A DNA stretch of 15,554 bases from Candidatus Falkowbacteria bacterium CG1_02_41_21 (GCA_001871235.1 MNUV01000017.1:1-15554), one strand, 5' to 3'; positions 8,024 through 15,097 are shown, counted from the stretch's first letter. The notes: generated by a model from the sequence alone, not told the origin. Numbers and translations: made by a program.

Positions 8024-9945
8024 AAACCGATATTAATGAAGCGATCAGTCTCAAAGACGTCTTGACCGCTTAACAGCCCGCCGGTTGATTGAACGATATT
8101 CGTAAAATTATCAGTATAACTTTTAATATCATTATCAAACTGAAGCGCCACGGCCAAATTCTGAATATTATTACCGGCTTGTTTTTGTAAATACAAGCTA
8201 TATTGGCCGGCCTTGATTTGGTTGGCGATATTGGACGGCAAGCGATATTCGAAGACTAAAGTATCGGATTGACCCGGCTCAATGGAAATGAATCCGCCGA
8301 AATAAGTTTTTTTCGCCTCCGGCCGCCCGAAGTCCTCTTCCCCTTTGGACACCTCGCCGTCGCTTATTCCCTCCGTCTTGATCAATTCACTGCCTAGGGG
8401 GACGTAAATTCGAACATAGCTGCGATAACGGGTCGTTTTCCAATCAAAACCGCCGGTGTGTTTATAGTTCATCGTCACTTTCGCCACATAGCCGTCATCT
8501 TTGGGAGTGACGCTATAAGACAATTTCTTCTCCATCACCCGGTCGGTTTTGAAGGCCGCCAAGTTGGCATCCACCAGCATCAGATAATCACCAGGGACGG
8601 ATTCAATGGCTCCGCCCCAATTTAGATTCCGCGCCGTCGCTTGGATTTGGGCGTCATTAAAATAAAATAAAATATTTTTTTTCTCAATATTGGCATTCAA
8701 AGCGCCGATTAAATCCAAATAACGATCGGTGGGCAAAGCGAACAATCGGGTTTTTAATTCTTTCAAAATATCGCCGATAACTTTTTTCCGATCCCATTCT
8801 GAAACGCCTTTATCGCGGTAAGCCATTTCCACTTCATATTGCAGCAGGTCGGTAAAATTATCCTTATTATACTCCTGCCCATTTACAGTTATCGGTCCGA
8901 CGATATAGAGTAAGTCGGTCACCAGGCGCGGCGTAATGGCCACCACCCCGTCAAATTGCGGCGGGTTCTTAATCTCCGGATCGGAATTATATTTAGCCTC
9001 GGCATTATAGAACCATTGGATTTTCTGGGCGCTAGTCGGCCAATCCGGCGACCAATTGCTGTCGCGTAAATACCAGCGATCAGTGCCCAAATATTTTTGC
9101 AGCGGCGCCGGGGGCGTCACTTTGAAATTCGGATCCAAGCTGGCCGGCATATCCAAGTGGTAAGCGTCGTTGGTCCTGAATTTTACCAAATCGCCCAGAT
9201 CAGTCTGCAGCACGCCCAGAGTTCCCAAAAAACCTCCGGTCGGCCGGAGTTCATCGCTGTTTTGGAGTAACACTAAATAATTGGCCGGATCGGGATAACC
9301 GGCTAAAACCGGCAATAATTGCGAGAGAGTAATAGTTTTAGCCATCAGTTCGGCTCCGACTTGGAGCTCATCTTTAGCCAGCGACATTTGCTTCTGCAAA
9401 GGTCCGAACCAACCGGAATTATCAACTTTCTTTAAATCCATTAAAGCCAAATCCAAATTGGCTTTGACTCCGTTTAAATCCGGCACGGACTCATAGATTA
9501 ATTTCAAAACCGCTTCCTTGTCCGCCTTTTTCAAATCGGAAAAACTGACCCCCGGTTGATCTGGCAGAATTCCATTCACTTTTTGGCCGATAGCGGCGCC
9601 GGCCGAGAGCGACCGCGCCAGCACTTCGGCCGTCTTGACCATATATTCCAAATCCTTGATCTGCGGATATAAAGAGTCGGATCGTTTCACCCAAAAATTA
9701 TCTTCCAAACTCTCCAAGCGGCTGAAAGCGACGGCCAAACTGTCTTCGGCTTCACCGGCCGAAATGACCACGGCGCTAAAATTATTAGCCTGCAAAGAAT
9801 CCAGAGAGGCCTGCAAATCTTTCTTGGCCGAAGTGCCGGCCGAATAGACTCTGACCAGGTTCATGGCCGCGGCCAAATTGAGAACCACGAACAATAACAA
9901 CAGGGCGGCGATGGTCAAAATAAAATAACGTAAATAGCGCGTCAT
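8020..9945 (-). CDS. DUF4012 membrane-anchored extracytoplasmic protein
   Basis: A 641-residue protein with one N-terminal membrane helix (about 7-27), an extracytoplasmic helical region (about 40-210), the DUF4012 core (about 220-415) and a beta-rich C-terminal region with no second membrane helix. The hallmark NYLVLLQNSDELRPTGGFLG occupies 222-241. Further motifs are RDSNWSPDW (294-302), DGVVAITPRLVTDLLYIVGP (332-351) and an R/D-rich helix near 377-400. These resemble, in order, elements of LytR-CpsA-Psr phosphotransferases, which attach glycans to the envelope. That link is my inference and not an established family assignment. The gene lies between the regulator (13 bp gap) and the O-antigen ligase (4-nt overlap), which supports a role in surface glycan assembly. 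Confidence 0.82.
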   Translation of the reverse strand: MTRYLRYFILTIAALLLLFVVLNLAAAMNLVRVYSAGTSAKKDLQASLDSLQANNFSAVVISAGEAEDSLAVAFSRLESLEDNFWVKRSDSLYPQIKDLEYMVKTAEVLARSLSAGAAIGQKVNGILPDQPGVSFSDLKKADKEAVLKLIYESVPDLNGVKANLDLALMDLKKVDNSGWFGPLQKQMSLAKDELQVGAELMAKTITLSQLLPVLAGYPDPANYLVLLQNSDELRPTGGFLGTLGVLQTDLGDLVKFRTNDAYHLDMPASLDPNFKVTPPAPLQKYLGTDRWYLRDSNWSPDWPTSAQKIQWFYNAEAKYNSDPEIKNPPQFDGVVAITPRLVTDLLYIVGPITVNGQEYNKDNFTDLLQYEVEMAYRDKGVSEWDRKKVIGDILKELKTRLFALPTDRYLDLIGALNANIEKKNILFYFNDAQIQATARNLNWGGAIESVPGDYLMLVDANLAAFKTDRVMEKKLSYSVTPKDDGYVAKVTMNYKHTGGFDWKTTRYRSYVRIYVPLGSELIKTEGISDGEVSKGEEDFGRPEAKKTYFGGFISIEPGQSDTLVFEYRLPSNIANQIKAGQYSLYLQKQAGNNIQNLAVALQFDNDIKSYTDNFTNIVQSTGGLLSGQDVFETDRFINIGL

Positions 9946-9958
9946 AAATTGATATAAA

Positions 9959-10597
9959 TTATTTTGGCTCGGTAAAAACCAGATCCCAAGCGTTAATCAG
10001 CACCACCTTTTTTGACTCGAAAATTTTATTCAAAAAGACATCCACGATTTCTTTTCGAAACTTAAACTCCGCCTCGTCCATCAGCGTATAATTGATTTCC
10101 CGACCCAATTCCCCTTCCAATTTTTTAATCAGACCCAGGAGCTTCACCTTGGGGACATTGGCCACCAGGAGCATATCGGTCGGAAAATTATTATGGGCCA
10201 CGAAGATACCGGTCAAAATCAATAGCTGGGGCGTACAAATTTCTTGCAAATCATCCAAAAAGTTCTGCCCGACCATAGTCTGGTCCTTTAAAATCAAGGC
10301 TTTAATTTCCGCAAAAAGAATAAAATCCTTGTTCACTTCATAATATTTCTTGTCGGAGCTGGCAGCCTTTTTATCCCCCTCAATATTAGACTTGGCCGGC
10401 AAAAGTGTGCTATGATGATAATCAGCCAAAACCAAAAGACCGCAGGATTCCAAATGTTTTAGCTCCCGGCGGACCGAATTGACCTGAAGAACCAGATCCC
10501 GCGCCAATTGCCGCAAATAATATTTTTCCTCGGCATTCAACAAAAATCGTCTGAGGATTTTAACTCTGGTTTTAGACCCAAAAAAACCTTCAATCAT
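9959..10597 (-). CDS. Winged-helix regulator with a degenerate nucleotidyltransferase-like domain
   Basis: A 212-residue cytoplasmic protein. Residues 5-60 form a winged helix-turn-helix: FFGSKTRVKILRRFL, then YYLRQLARDLVLQVNSVRRE with the recognition helix near 38-50. After a polar linker (62-85), residues of about 95-207 resemble the MNT-type nucleotidyltransferase fold. LLILTGIF...TDMLLVANV stands where active enzymes have GSxARG...SDIDLLV, and GREINYTLMDEAEF (165-178) matches the usual REVNLVVYTPEEF-like strand. The catalytic GS and DxD residues are absent, so it is probably an inactive, ligand- or partner-sensing domain. It is the first gene of the polysaccharide operon, directly behind the operon promoter, which suggests that it controls the operon and itself. 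The regulator role is inference from domain and position. Confidence 0.75.
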   Translation of the reverse strand: MIEGFFGSKTRVKILRRFLLNAEEKYYLRQLARDLVLQVNSVRRELKHLESCGLLVLADYHHSTLLPAKSNIEGDKKAASSDKKYYEVNKDFILFAEIKALILKDQTMVGQNFLDDLQEICTPQLLILTGIFVAHNNFPTDMLLVANVPKVKLLGLIKKLEGELGREINYTLMDEAEFKFRKEIVDVFLNKIFESKKVVLINAWDLVFTEPK

Positions 10598-10628
10598 ATT
10601 TCCCTATTTTATAGTTTTATAGCATAAT

Positions 10629-10637
10629 ATTATATCA
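10629..10637 (-). promoter_or_regulatory. Extended -10 promoter of the polysaccharide operon
   Basis: On the minus strand TGA directly precedes a perfect TATAAT (10634-10629). A weak -35-like TTGTAT lies 15 bp upstream, so the TGn element probably carries most of the activity. The predicted start is near 10622, about 25 nt before the ATG at 10597. The -10 lies within an AT-rich palindrome, ATAATATTAT (10624-10633), in the 69-bp gap shared with the divergent gene at 10667. A plus-strand promoter must also lie here or nearby, but only weak boxes are visible for it. Confidence 0.6.
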
Positions 10638-10666
10638 TCTTAGCTAAAAATACAAGCCGAACGACT

Positions 10667-12811
10667 ATGTACACAAAAATTGCCCCCATTACCATCAACA
10701 CTAAAAAGAAAGCCGGCGGGGCGGCTGAAATCTTTATCGCCGAACCGACGCCGGCCCGAGAACAATTGGCCGGTAAATTATTTATCCTCATTGAAGTTGA
10801 GGCCCGAAAAAATGATGCCCAAAAAATCATTGATTTTATCGTTTCCGACATCAACGAGAACTACTACCAAAATGATAAATTGATGTTGCGAGAAAAGATT
10901 GAGGCTTTGAAAATTGAAAATATCTTTGAAACCGTGCTGGTCAAAACCAACAAGAACTTAATTGACTTCTTGGCCGAAGAGAAAATTATTCTCTCCCCCA
11001 AAAGCATCAACGCCACCATCGGCATTATCTTCGGCAATGAGCTCCACTTCTCCAATATCGGCAGCAACCAAGCTCTGCTCCTCTACAAAGAAGAAACGGA
11101 TAGCAAGTATAAGATGATTAATGTGGAAAAGAGCGAGGACGCCAAAGATTCAAGCGGTGATAATTTGAATTTCAAAAAACTATTCTCTTCCATCATTTCC
11201 GGCGAAATGCCGGCTAAATCCTATTTCATCTTCGCCAACGAAGCGCTGTCGGAATACCTCTTCAACCAAGAACTGATTGAAATCATCACTAAACTGGCCC
11301 CCTTGGGAGCGGCCGAACAAATCAAACACACCCTCTTTAAAATCAACGCCTACATTCCTTTCATGGGAATCATCATCAAAAATAATTTTAACCACGAAGA
11401 ACCGGAAAACATTGAAGAATATCGCCAAGTGGAAGCCAGTCGGAGCATCTCCGAACAAAAAGATTCCAATTTGACCGCCACCGCCGAAAAAACCGAACAA
11501 ATCCTGACCCCCGCCAGCGTGGTCAATACCCGGAGGGTATCGGGATTCTGCGTTCGGATATTAAAAAAGATTAATCCTTTCAGATTAATCGGGAAACTAT
11601 TCAAATTAATATTCAAAAAGAAAGAGCACGCCGCCAATATCCCCACCACCACCTTAGACCGCACCGCGCTCTCGGCTGAGACTTCTAAAAATACCTCTAA
11701 GATCAAAAAGATTCTGCTGATTATATTAGCCCTAGCTCTTTTGGCTTTTCTAATTAACCTGGGCATCCAAAAGATCAGAACTAAAAATACCGAGCAAACC
11801 CAAGAGAACAAAAACTATGAAGAAGTAATTAAACAAAAAGAAAGCCAAATTGAATCATATCTCCTCTACAATGATGAAAATTCCGCCAAAGGAATCTTGA
11901 AAGAATTGAAAAGCTATCTGGACAGCATTCCCGAAGACAAGAAAGCCAAAATTGAAAACTACAATGAGTTGCTGGCTAAGTATAACGACCAGATGTCTCA
12001 AGTCCAGCACATCACTAAAGTGGACCAACTGAAAATCGTCGCCGACTTTTCCGCCATTGGCAGCGACCTCAATATTGAAAATATCATGCTGATTGGCGAC
12101 AAGGTTTATGCCGCCGACAACAGCCAGAAAGCCATTTATCGCCTTAACTCCAAAGACAATGTCAGCGCGGTAATCAGTTCCGAACAAATCAAATCCTACC
12201 TCAAATACCCGACCGCGAATAAAGACGGGTTAATCTATTATTTGGATGAAAATCAGGTGGTAGTTCTAAATCCCAAAGACGAAAAACTAGCTATCAATAA
12301 AATGGCCCTAACAGAAGGCCAGAACTTGATCGGACTATATAACTATACCGACAAGCTCTATGCCCTGGATAAGGCTAAAAACCAGCTCTACCGCTATGTT
12401 CTGACTGGTAGTGAGTATCCGAAGGCCGAACCTCGCCTAAAGAGCAAATTGGACGCTTCTGATGTCACTTATTTCACCATTGATAACGAAGCCGGGGCTG
12501 AAATCGGTACTATGTATTTCCTCAAATCATCCGGCGAAGTCAAAAAATTCTATGCCGGCATAGAAGATAATAAATTTACCATTGACTCCATTGAACCGAA
12601 AATAACCGGCGCCACCATGATCAAGGTTCTAACCGATATCTACATCCTGGATCCGGCCAACAAACGTTTGGCGGTCTTTACCCGAAAAGGCAAAACCAAG
12701 AAACAATATCAATCCGAACAGCTGGCCAAGCTCAAAGACTTCAGCGTGGACGAAAAGAGTAAGAAGGCTTATCTGTTAAGCGACAACATTGTTTACGAAT
12801 TACCCCTTTAA
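10667..12811 (+). CDS. Receptor-like membrane protein: degenerate PP2C-like domain, one TM helix, coiled coil, beta-propeller
   Basis: A 714-residue protein of unrecognised function. Residues of about 1-240 resemble a PPM/PP2C phosphatase fold: INATIGIIFGNELHFSNIGSNQALLLYK (114-141) matches the TTxxxxLI..L.xANVGDSRAYL region, and YFIFANEALSEYL (186-198) matches LLCSDGLTD. The metal-binding Asp residues are missing (GDS becomes GSN, SDG becomes NEA, the terminal DN is lost and there is no early DGMGG), so activity is unlikely. A basic linker (about 290-320) and a polar stretch precede a membrane helix at 348-366. Residues of about 375-450 are a charged coiled coil. Residues of about 455-714 carry repeated strand units (DKVYAADNSQKAIYRLN, TDKLYALDKAKNQLYRY, TDIYILDPANKRLAVF) of a beta-propeller, probably outside the cell. 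It is divergent from the polysaccharide operon and shares its upstream region. The ATG at 10667 has no Shine-Dalgarno sequence. Confidence 0.72.
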   Translation: MYTKIAPITINTKKKAGGAAEIFIAEPTPAREQLAGKLFILIEVEARKNDAQKIIDFIVSDINENYYQNDKLMLREKIEALKIENIFETVLVKTNKNLIDFLAEEKIILSPKSINATIGIIFGNELHFSNIGSNQALLLYKEETDSKYKMINVEKSEDAKDSSGDNLNFKKLFSSIISGEMPAKSYFIFANEALSEYLFNQELIEIITKLAPLGAAEQIKHTLFKINAYIPFMGIIIKNNFNHEEPENIEEYRQVEASRSISEQKDSNLTATAEKTEQILTPASVVNTRRVSGFCVRILKKINPFRLIGKLFKLIFKKKEHAANIPTTTLDRTALSAETSKNTSKIKKILLIILALALLAFLINLGIQKIRTKNTEQTQENKNYEEVIKQKESQIESYLLYNDENSAKGILKELKSYLDSIPEDKKAKIENYNELLAKYNDQMSQVQHITKVDQLKIVADFSAIGSDLNIENIMLIGDKVYAADNSQKAIYRLNSKDNVSAVISSEQIKSYLKYPTANKDGLIYYLDENQVVVLNPKDEKLAINKMALTEGQNLIGLYNYTDKLYALDKAKNQLYRYVLTGSEYPKAEPRLKSKLDASDVTYFTIDNEAGAEIGTMYFLKSSGEVKKFYAGIEDNKFTIDSIEPKITGATMIKVLTDIYILDPANKRLAVFTRKGKTKKQYQSEQLAKLKDFSVDEKSKKAYLLSDNIVYELPL

Positions 12812-12846
12812 TTTAGAAAAAGCAAATTAAAATATCTGCCAAAAGA

Positions 12847-12874
12847 AAAAAGAGAAGCTGTTGCTTCTCTTTTT
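12847..12874 (+). terminator. Intrinsic terminator of the receptor-like gene
   Basis: A 12-bp stem (12847-12858 with 12863-12874) has a TGTT loop. The A-rich 5' arm and T-rich 3' arm suit termination in both directions. The stem ends in CTCTTTTT on the plus strand, 36 bp past the stop codon at 12811. Confidence 0.82.
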
Positions 12875-12929
12875 CATATCTCAACTTCAACCCCTTTCTT
12901 GAGATATAAAAAACCATATCTCAAGATAT
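12875..12929. repeat. Cluster of ATATCTCAA motifs with a 10-bp inverted repeat
   Basis: The motif ATATCTCAA occurs three times in the gap between the convergent receptor and fic genes: at 12876-12884 and 12916-12924 on the plus strand, and at 12899-12907 on the minus strand. The last two extend to a perfect 10-bp inverted repeat (12898-12907 with 12916-12925, 8-nt spacer). The last copy also overlaps a shorter inverted repeat, ATATCT with AGATAT, at 12916-12929. No T-tract follows on the minus strand, so this is not a convincing terminator for fic, although the hairpin could protect the 3' end. Confidence 0.6.
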
Positions 12930-12939
12930 AAAGAGTTAT

Positions 12940-13968
12940 TTATTTTAACTTATAATAACTCGACCTGCTTCCACCTGCCTTCTCAATAATTCCCAGAGCT
13001 ATCAGCTTTCTGAAGTCCATATTTCTGGTTGACTTGGCTCTCTTGGTTAATTTAGAATATTCCGAATCGGTAATATACCCTTTCTGCTTGATATAATTAA
13101 TGATTTTTTGATGATAATTCTTCAATTCATTTTGCGGCGAAATAACTTCCTTAGCCGATTCTTTGCCGACCCGAAGCAATTCGTCAATGATGCCATCGGA
13201 AAAATATTCCAACCAAGAAGTAAAATCAATCCGGTCTTGGATGTCATAATAATTGCCTAAAACCCCGACCTCTTGAAAATATTTACTGACATTTTGGTTA
13301 TAATAATTTTCAAAGCTAAAGAGATTAAAAGTATTTAAACCCATTTTAGCCAATAGCACCTTAGTCGCCAGACGAGCGGTGCGGCCGTTGCCGTCAACAA
13401 AAGGATGAATGACCACAAATTGCTTATGGAAAAGACCGGCCAAGATCAAAGAATCAATGACATTTTTATTCTCATCCAGATAACCAAACAACTCCCCTAA
13501 CAGCTTATCCATGTCAACATGATCCGGAGGCCAATAGACGGTTTGGCGAGCCTTAGGATCGTTGACAAAAACCGGTTCTTGCCTGATTTGGCCGGAGCGG
13601 TAATCGGCAATTAGTCCTTGAGTGATAGTTCCTTGAATTTTCGTAATTAACGAAGTATCAAAAATAATCTCATCGGATTTGATTAAAGCATCCAGTTCCA
13701 CTAAAGCCTGATTATAGTTCAAAACTTCCTTCTCGCTGTCCCGAACATATTCCGGCTTATTCTGCAAAATCCTTTTGACGTCGGTTAAAGGCAACGGATT
13801 GCCTTCAATACTGGTGGAAGAAAAAGCCGATACTTCTCGAGCTCTTTTGGCCAGTTCAGCCAAAACCACGCGAGAAAAACTCCGATTGTTTAAATCAGCG
13901 ATAATTTCGGTAATTCTCTTGATATTACCCAGTAATTTATTGGAAATTGTATATTGGGGCTTAAACAT
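12940..13968 (-). CDS. Fic-domain AMP-transferase with C-terminal winged helix
   Basis: A 342-residue Fic protein that would transfer AMP (or another nucleotide part) from a nucleotide to hydroxyl groups of a target protein in the cytoplasm. Numbered from this start, the N-terminal Fic_N region holds the inhibitory motif STSIEGN (51-57), matching [S/T]xxxE[G/N] of class II self-inhibited Fic enzymes. The active motif HPFVDGNGR (188-196) is complete, with catalytic His 188. A flap-like region lies near 130-145 (ARQTVYWPP). The last 60 residues form a winged-helix domain, common in stand-alone Fic proteins. The frame is open to a TTG at 14007, but that codon is the -35 box of the promoter, so the ATG at 13968 is chosen. 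No antitoxin gene adjoins it. It has its own promoter just after the rplL terminator. The target is unknown. Confidence 0.9.
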   Translation of the reverse strand: MFKPQYTISNKLLGNIKRITEIIADLNNRSFSRVVLAELAKRAREVSAFSSTSIEGNPLPLTDVKRILQNKPEYVRDSEKEVLNYNQALVELDALIKSDEIIFDTSLITKIQGTITQGLIADYRSGQIRQEPVFVNDPKARQTVYWPPDHVDMDKLLGELFGYLDENKNVIDSLILAGLFHKQFVVIHPFVDGNGRTARLATKVLLAKMGLNTFNLFSFENYYNQNVSKYFQEVGVLGNYYDIQDRIDFTSWLEYFSDGIIDELLRVGKESAKEVISPQNELKNYHQKIINYIKQKGYITDSEYSKLTKRAKSTRNMDFRKLIALGIIEKAGGSRSSYYKLK

Positions 13969-13969
13969 A

Positions 13970-14002
13970 TATAGACATATTATAGACGAATAATGGACGA
14001 AT
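13970..14002 (-). repeat. Three tandem 11-bp units over the fic promoter (candidate operator)
   Basis: On the minus strand the units are ATTCGTCCATT (14002-13992), ATTCGTCTATA (13991-13981) and ATATGTCTATA (13980-13970). Neighbouring units agree at 9 of 11 positions. The 11-bp pitch puts equivalent bases on one face of the helix. They span from the end of the -35 box to just before the start codon, where a bound repressor would block polymerase. The Fic protein carries its own winged helix, so autoregulation is possible but unproven. Confidence 0.65.
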
Positions 14003-14007
14003 GTCAA
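13979..14007 (-). promoter_or_regulatory. Perfect-consensus sigma-70 promoter of the fic gene
   Basis: The minus strand has TTGACA (14007-14002), a 17-bp spacer and TATAAT (13984-13979), a complete match to the housekeeping consensus. Transcription should begin near 13972, only about 4-5 nt before the ATG at 13968, so the mRNA would be nearly leaderless. Three 11-bp repeat units cover the same bases and are a candidate operator. Confidence 0.85.
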
Positions 14008-14021
14008 GCCTCAGAATCACC

Positions 14022-14048
14022 AAAAAGCCACCCAAATAGGGTGGCTTT
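14022..14048 (-). terminator. Intrinsic terminator of the rplJ-rplL operon
   Basis: A 10-bp stem (14024-14033 with 14039-14048) with a 5-nt loop ends in GGCTTTTTG on the minus strand, 25 bp beyond the rplL stop codon. It separates the ribosomal operon from the fic promoter, whose -35 box begins 15 bp further on. Confidence 0.88.
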
Positions 14049-14073
14049 CCAGTATAATAAACTAGTTTAAAGC

Positions 14074-14466
14074 TTATTTCAAAGTGACTTTAGCGCCGGC
14101 TTCTTCCAAGGTTTTCTTCATGGCTTCAGCCTCTTCTTTCTTGACGCCTTCTTTGACCATCTTCGGAGCGGCATCCACTAAGTCCTTAGCTTCCTTTAAG
14201 CCCAATTCAGTCAAAGCGCGAACCGCTTTAATGACATTGATCTTGTTAGCGCCGGAGTCGGTGATTTCCACGTCAAAAGAGGTTTTCTCTTCCACTGGAG
14301 CGGCGGCCGGACCGGCAGCCATCACAGCGGCGGGAGCGGCGGCGGACACGCCAAATTTCTCTTCCAGGATCTTAACCAATTCGGCTAAGTCCATCACACT
14401 CATCTTTTCAATTTCCTCAACTAAAGATTTGAATTTAGCCGGGACTACGATTTTTTTGTCTTCCAT
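14074..14466 (-). CDS. rplL: Ribosomal protein bL12 (L7/L12)
   Basis: A 130-residue stalk protein, close to the usual 120-130. The N-terminal dimerisation helices (about 12-40) include [20 protein letters not shown]. An alanine/proline-rich hinge follows (about 42-58). The C-terminal globular domain (about 62-130) has [25 protein letters not shown] (75-94) and [13 protein letters not shown], the conserved surface that recruits elongation and initiation factors to the ribosome. It is 59 bp after rplJ in the same operon and is followed by a strong terminator. No Shine-Dalgarno sequence is visible before the ATG. Confidence 0.98.
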   Translation of the reverse strand: MEDKKIVVPAKFKSLVEEIEKMSVMDLAELVKILEEKFGVSAAAPAAVMAAGPAAAPVEEKTSFDVEITDSGANKINVIKAVRALTELGLKEAKDLVDAAPKMVKEGVKKEEAEAMKKTLEEAGAKVTLK

Positions 14467-14525
14467 ATTGTTTAACTTGATCTAGAACCAATACCAGATT
14501 GATTCTAATGATTAATAATTATTAA

Positions 14526-15056
14526 TTAAGCGCTTTTGGAATCGCTAATCGCTTTGAGAGCGTTAACCAGTCCTCTTAAATTGCCGGCTAAGACATTAAC
14601 GAAGCCGGAGATGGGAGCATTGAGAGATCCCACTATCTGGGCATAGAGCTCTTGTTTGCTTGGTAACTTAGCCAGACTCTCCATCTCAACTTGAGACAGG
14701 AAACGGCCTTCTAAGACACCGCCGATAAAGGCAATCTTGTCTTCACGATCTTTGCGGAAACCTAGAACGATTTTAGCGGGAGCCACCTCATCTCCATAGG
14801 AGAAAATGGTCGCCACTTTACCGTCTAAATCCTTGACGTTCAAACCCTCAATCGGGTTGTTCTTGAAAGCCAAATTAAGTAGGGTTTTCTTGGCCACATA
14901 GTATTCGCCTTCCACCTCTCTTAACTTCAGACGTAATTCTTCATTGTCTTTGACAGTCAGCGCATTGAAGCTGGTAAAAACAATAGATTTCGCCCTCTGG
15001 ATCTTGTCCGCTAAGCCCGTCAACACTTCTTTCTTTTGTTGCTTGCTTTTTGGCAT
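14526..15056 (-). CDS. rplJ: Ribosomal protein uL10
   Basis: A 176-residue protein that anchors bL12 dimers to the L11-binding region of 23S rRNA. Characteristic parts are KQQKKEVLTGLADKI (4-18), SIVFTSFNALTVKDNEELR (24-42), YYVAKKTLLNLAFK (52-65) and LPSKQELYAQIVGSLNAPI (131-149), then a C-terminal helix that binds bL12. Length is normal for bacteria. It is the first gene of the rplJ-rplL operon, behind a near-consensus promoter and an L10 leader that probably senses the L10-L12 complex. No Shine-Dalgarno sequence is visible before the ATG, and the 40 bases upstream are very AT-rich. The usual upstream partners rplK and rplA are absent: an IS begins there instead. Confidence 0.97.
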   Translation of the reverse strand: MPKSKQQKKEVLTGLADKIQRAKSIVFTSFNALTVKDNEELRLKLREVEGEYYVAKKTLLNLAFKNNPIEGLNVKDLDGKVATIFSYGDEVAPAKIVLGFRKDREDKIAFIGGVLEGRFLSQVEMESLAKLPSKQELYAQIVGSLNAPISGFVNVLAGNLRGLVNALKAISDSKSA

Positions 15057-15097
15057 ATTATTTTATTAAATATATTATTAGATTAATAATAGAAATT

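Noticed and set aside
9067..9093. Shared WYLRD segment in the DUF4012 and GHL15 proteins (the other copy near 3945-3977) as a sign of a common domain
   Set aside because: The similarity is limited to about five residues and the surrounding sequences and predicted folds differ.
13969..14007. Extension of the Fic protein by 13 residues to a TTG start at 14007
   Set aside because: The TTG is the first half of a perfect -35 box and the added codons contain the -10 box, so this stretch would not be transcribed.
12940..14007. Fic toxin-antitoxin pair (Fic/FicA or Doc/Phd type)
   Set aside because: No small antitoxin gene lies on either side, and the inhibitory STSIEGN motif is within the protein itself, as in self-inhibited class II Fic enzymes.
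14084..14485. 133-codon open frame on the plus strand opposite rplL
   Set aside because: It is antisense to an unmistakable bL12 gene and its serine/alanine-rich product is a by-product of that gene's codon pattern.
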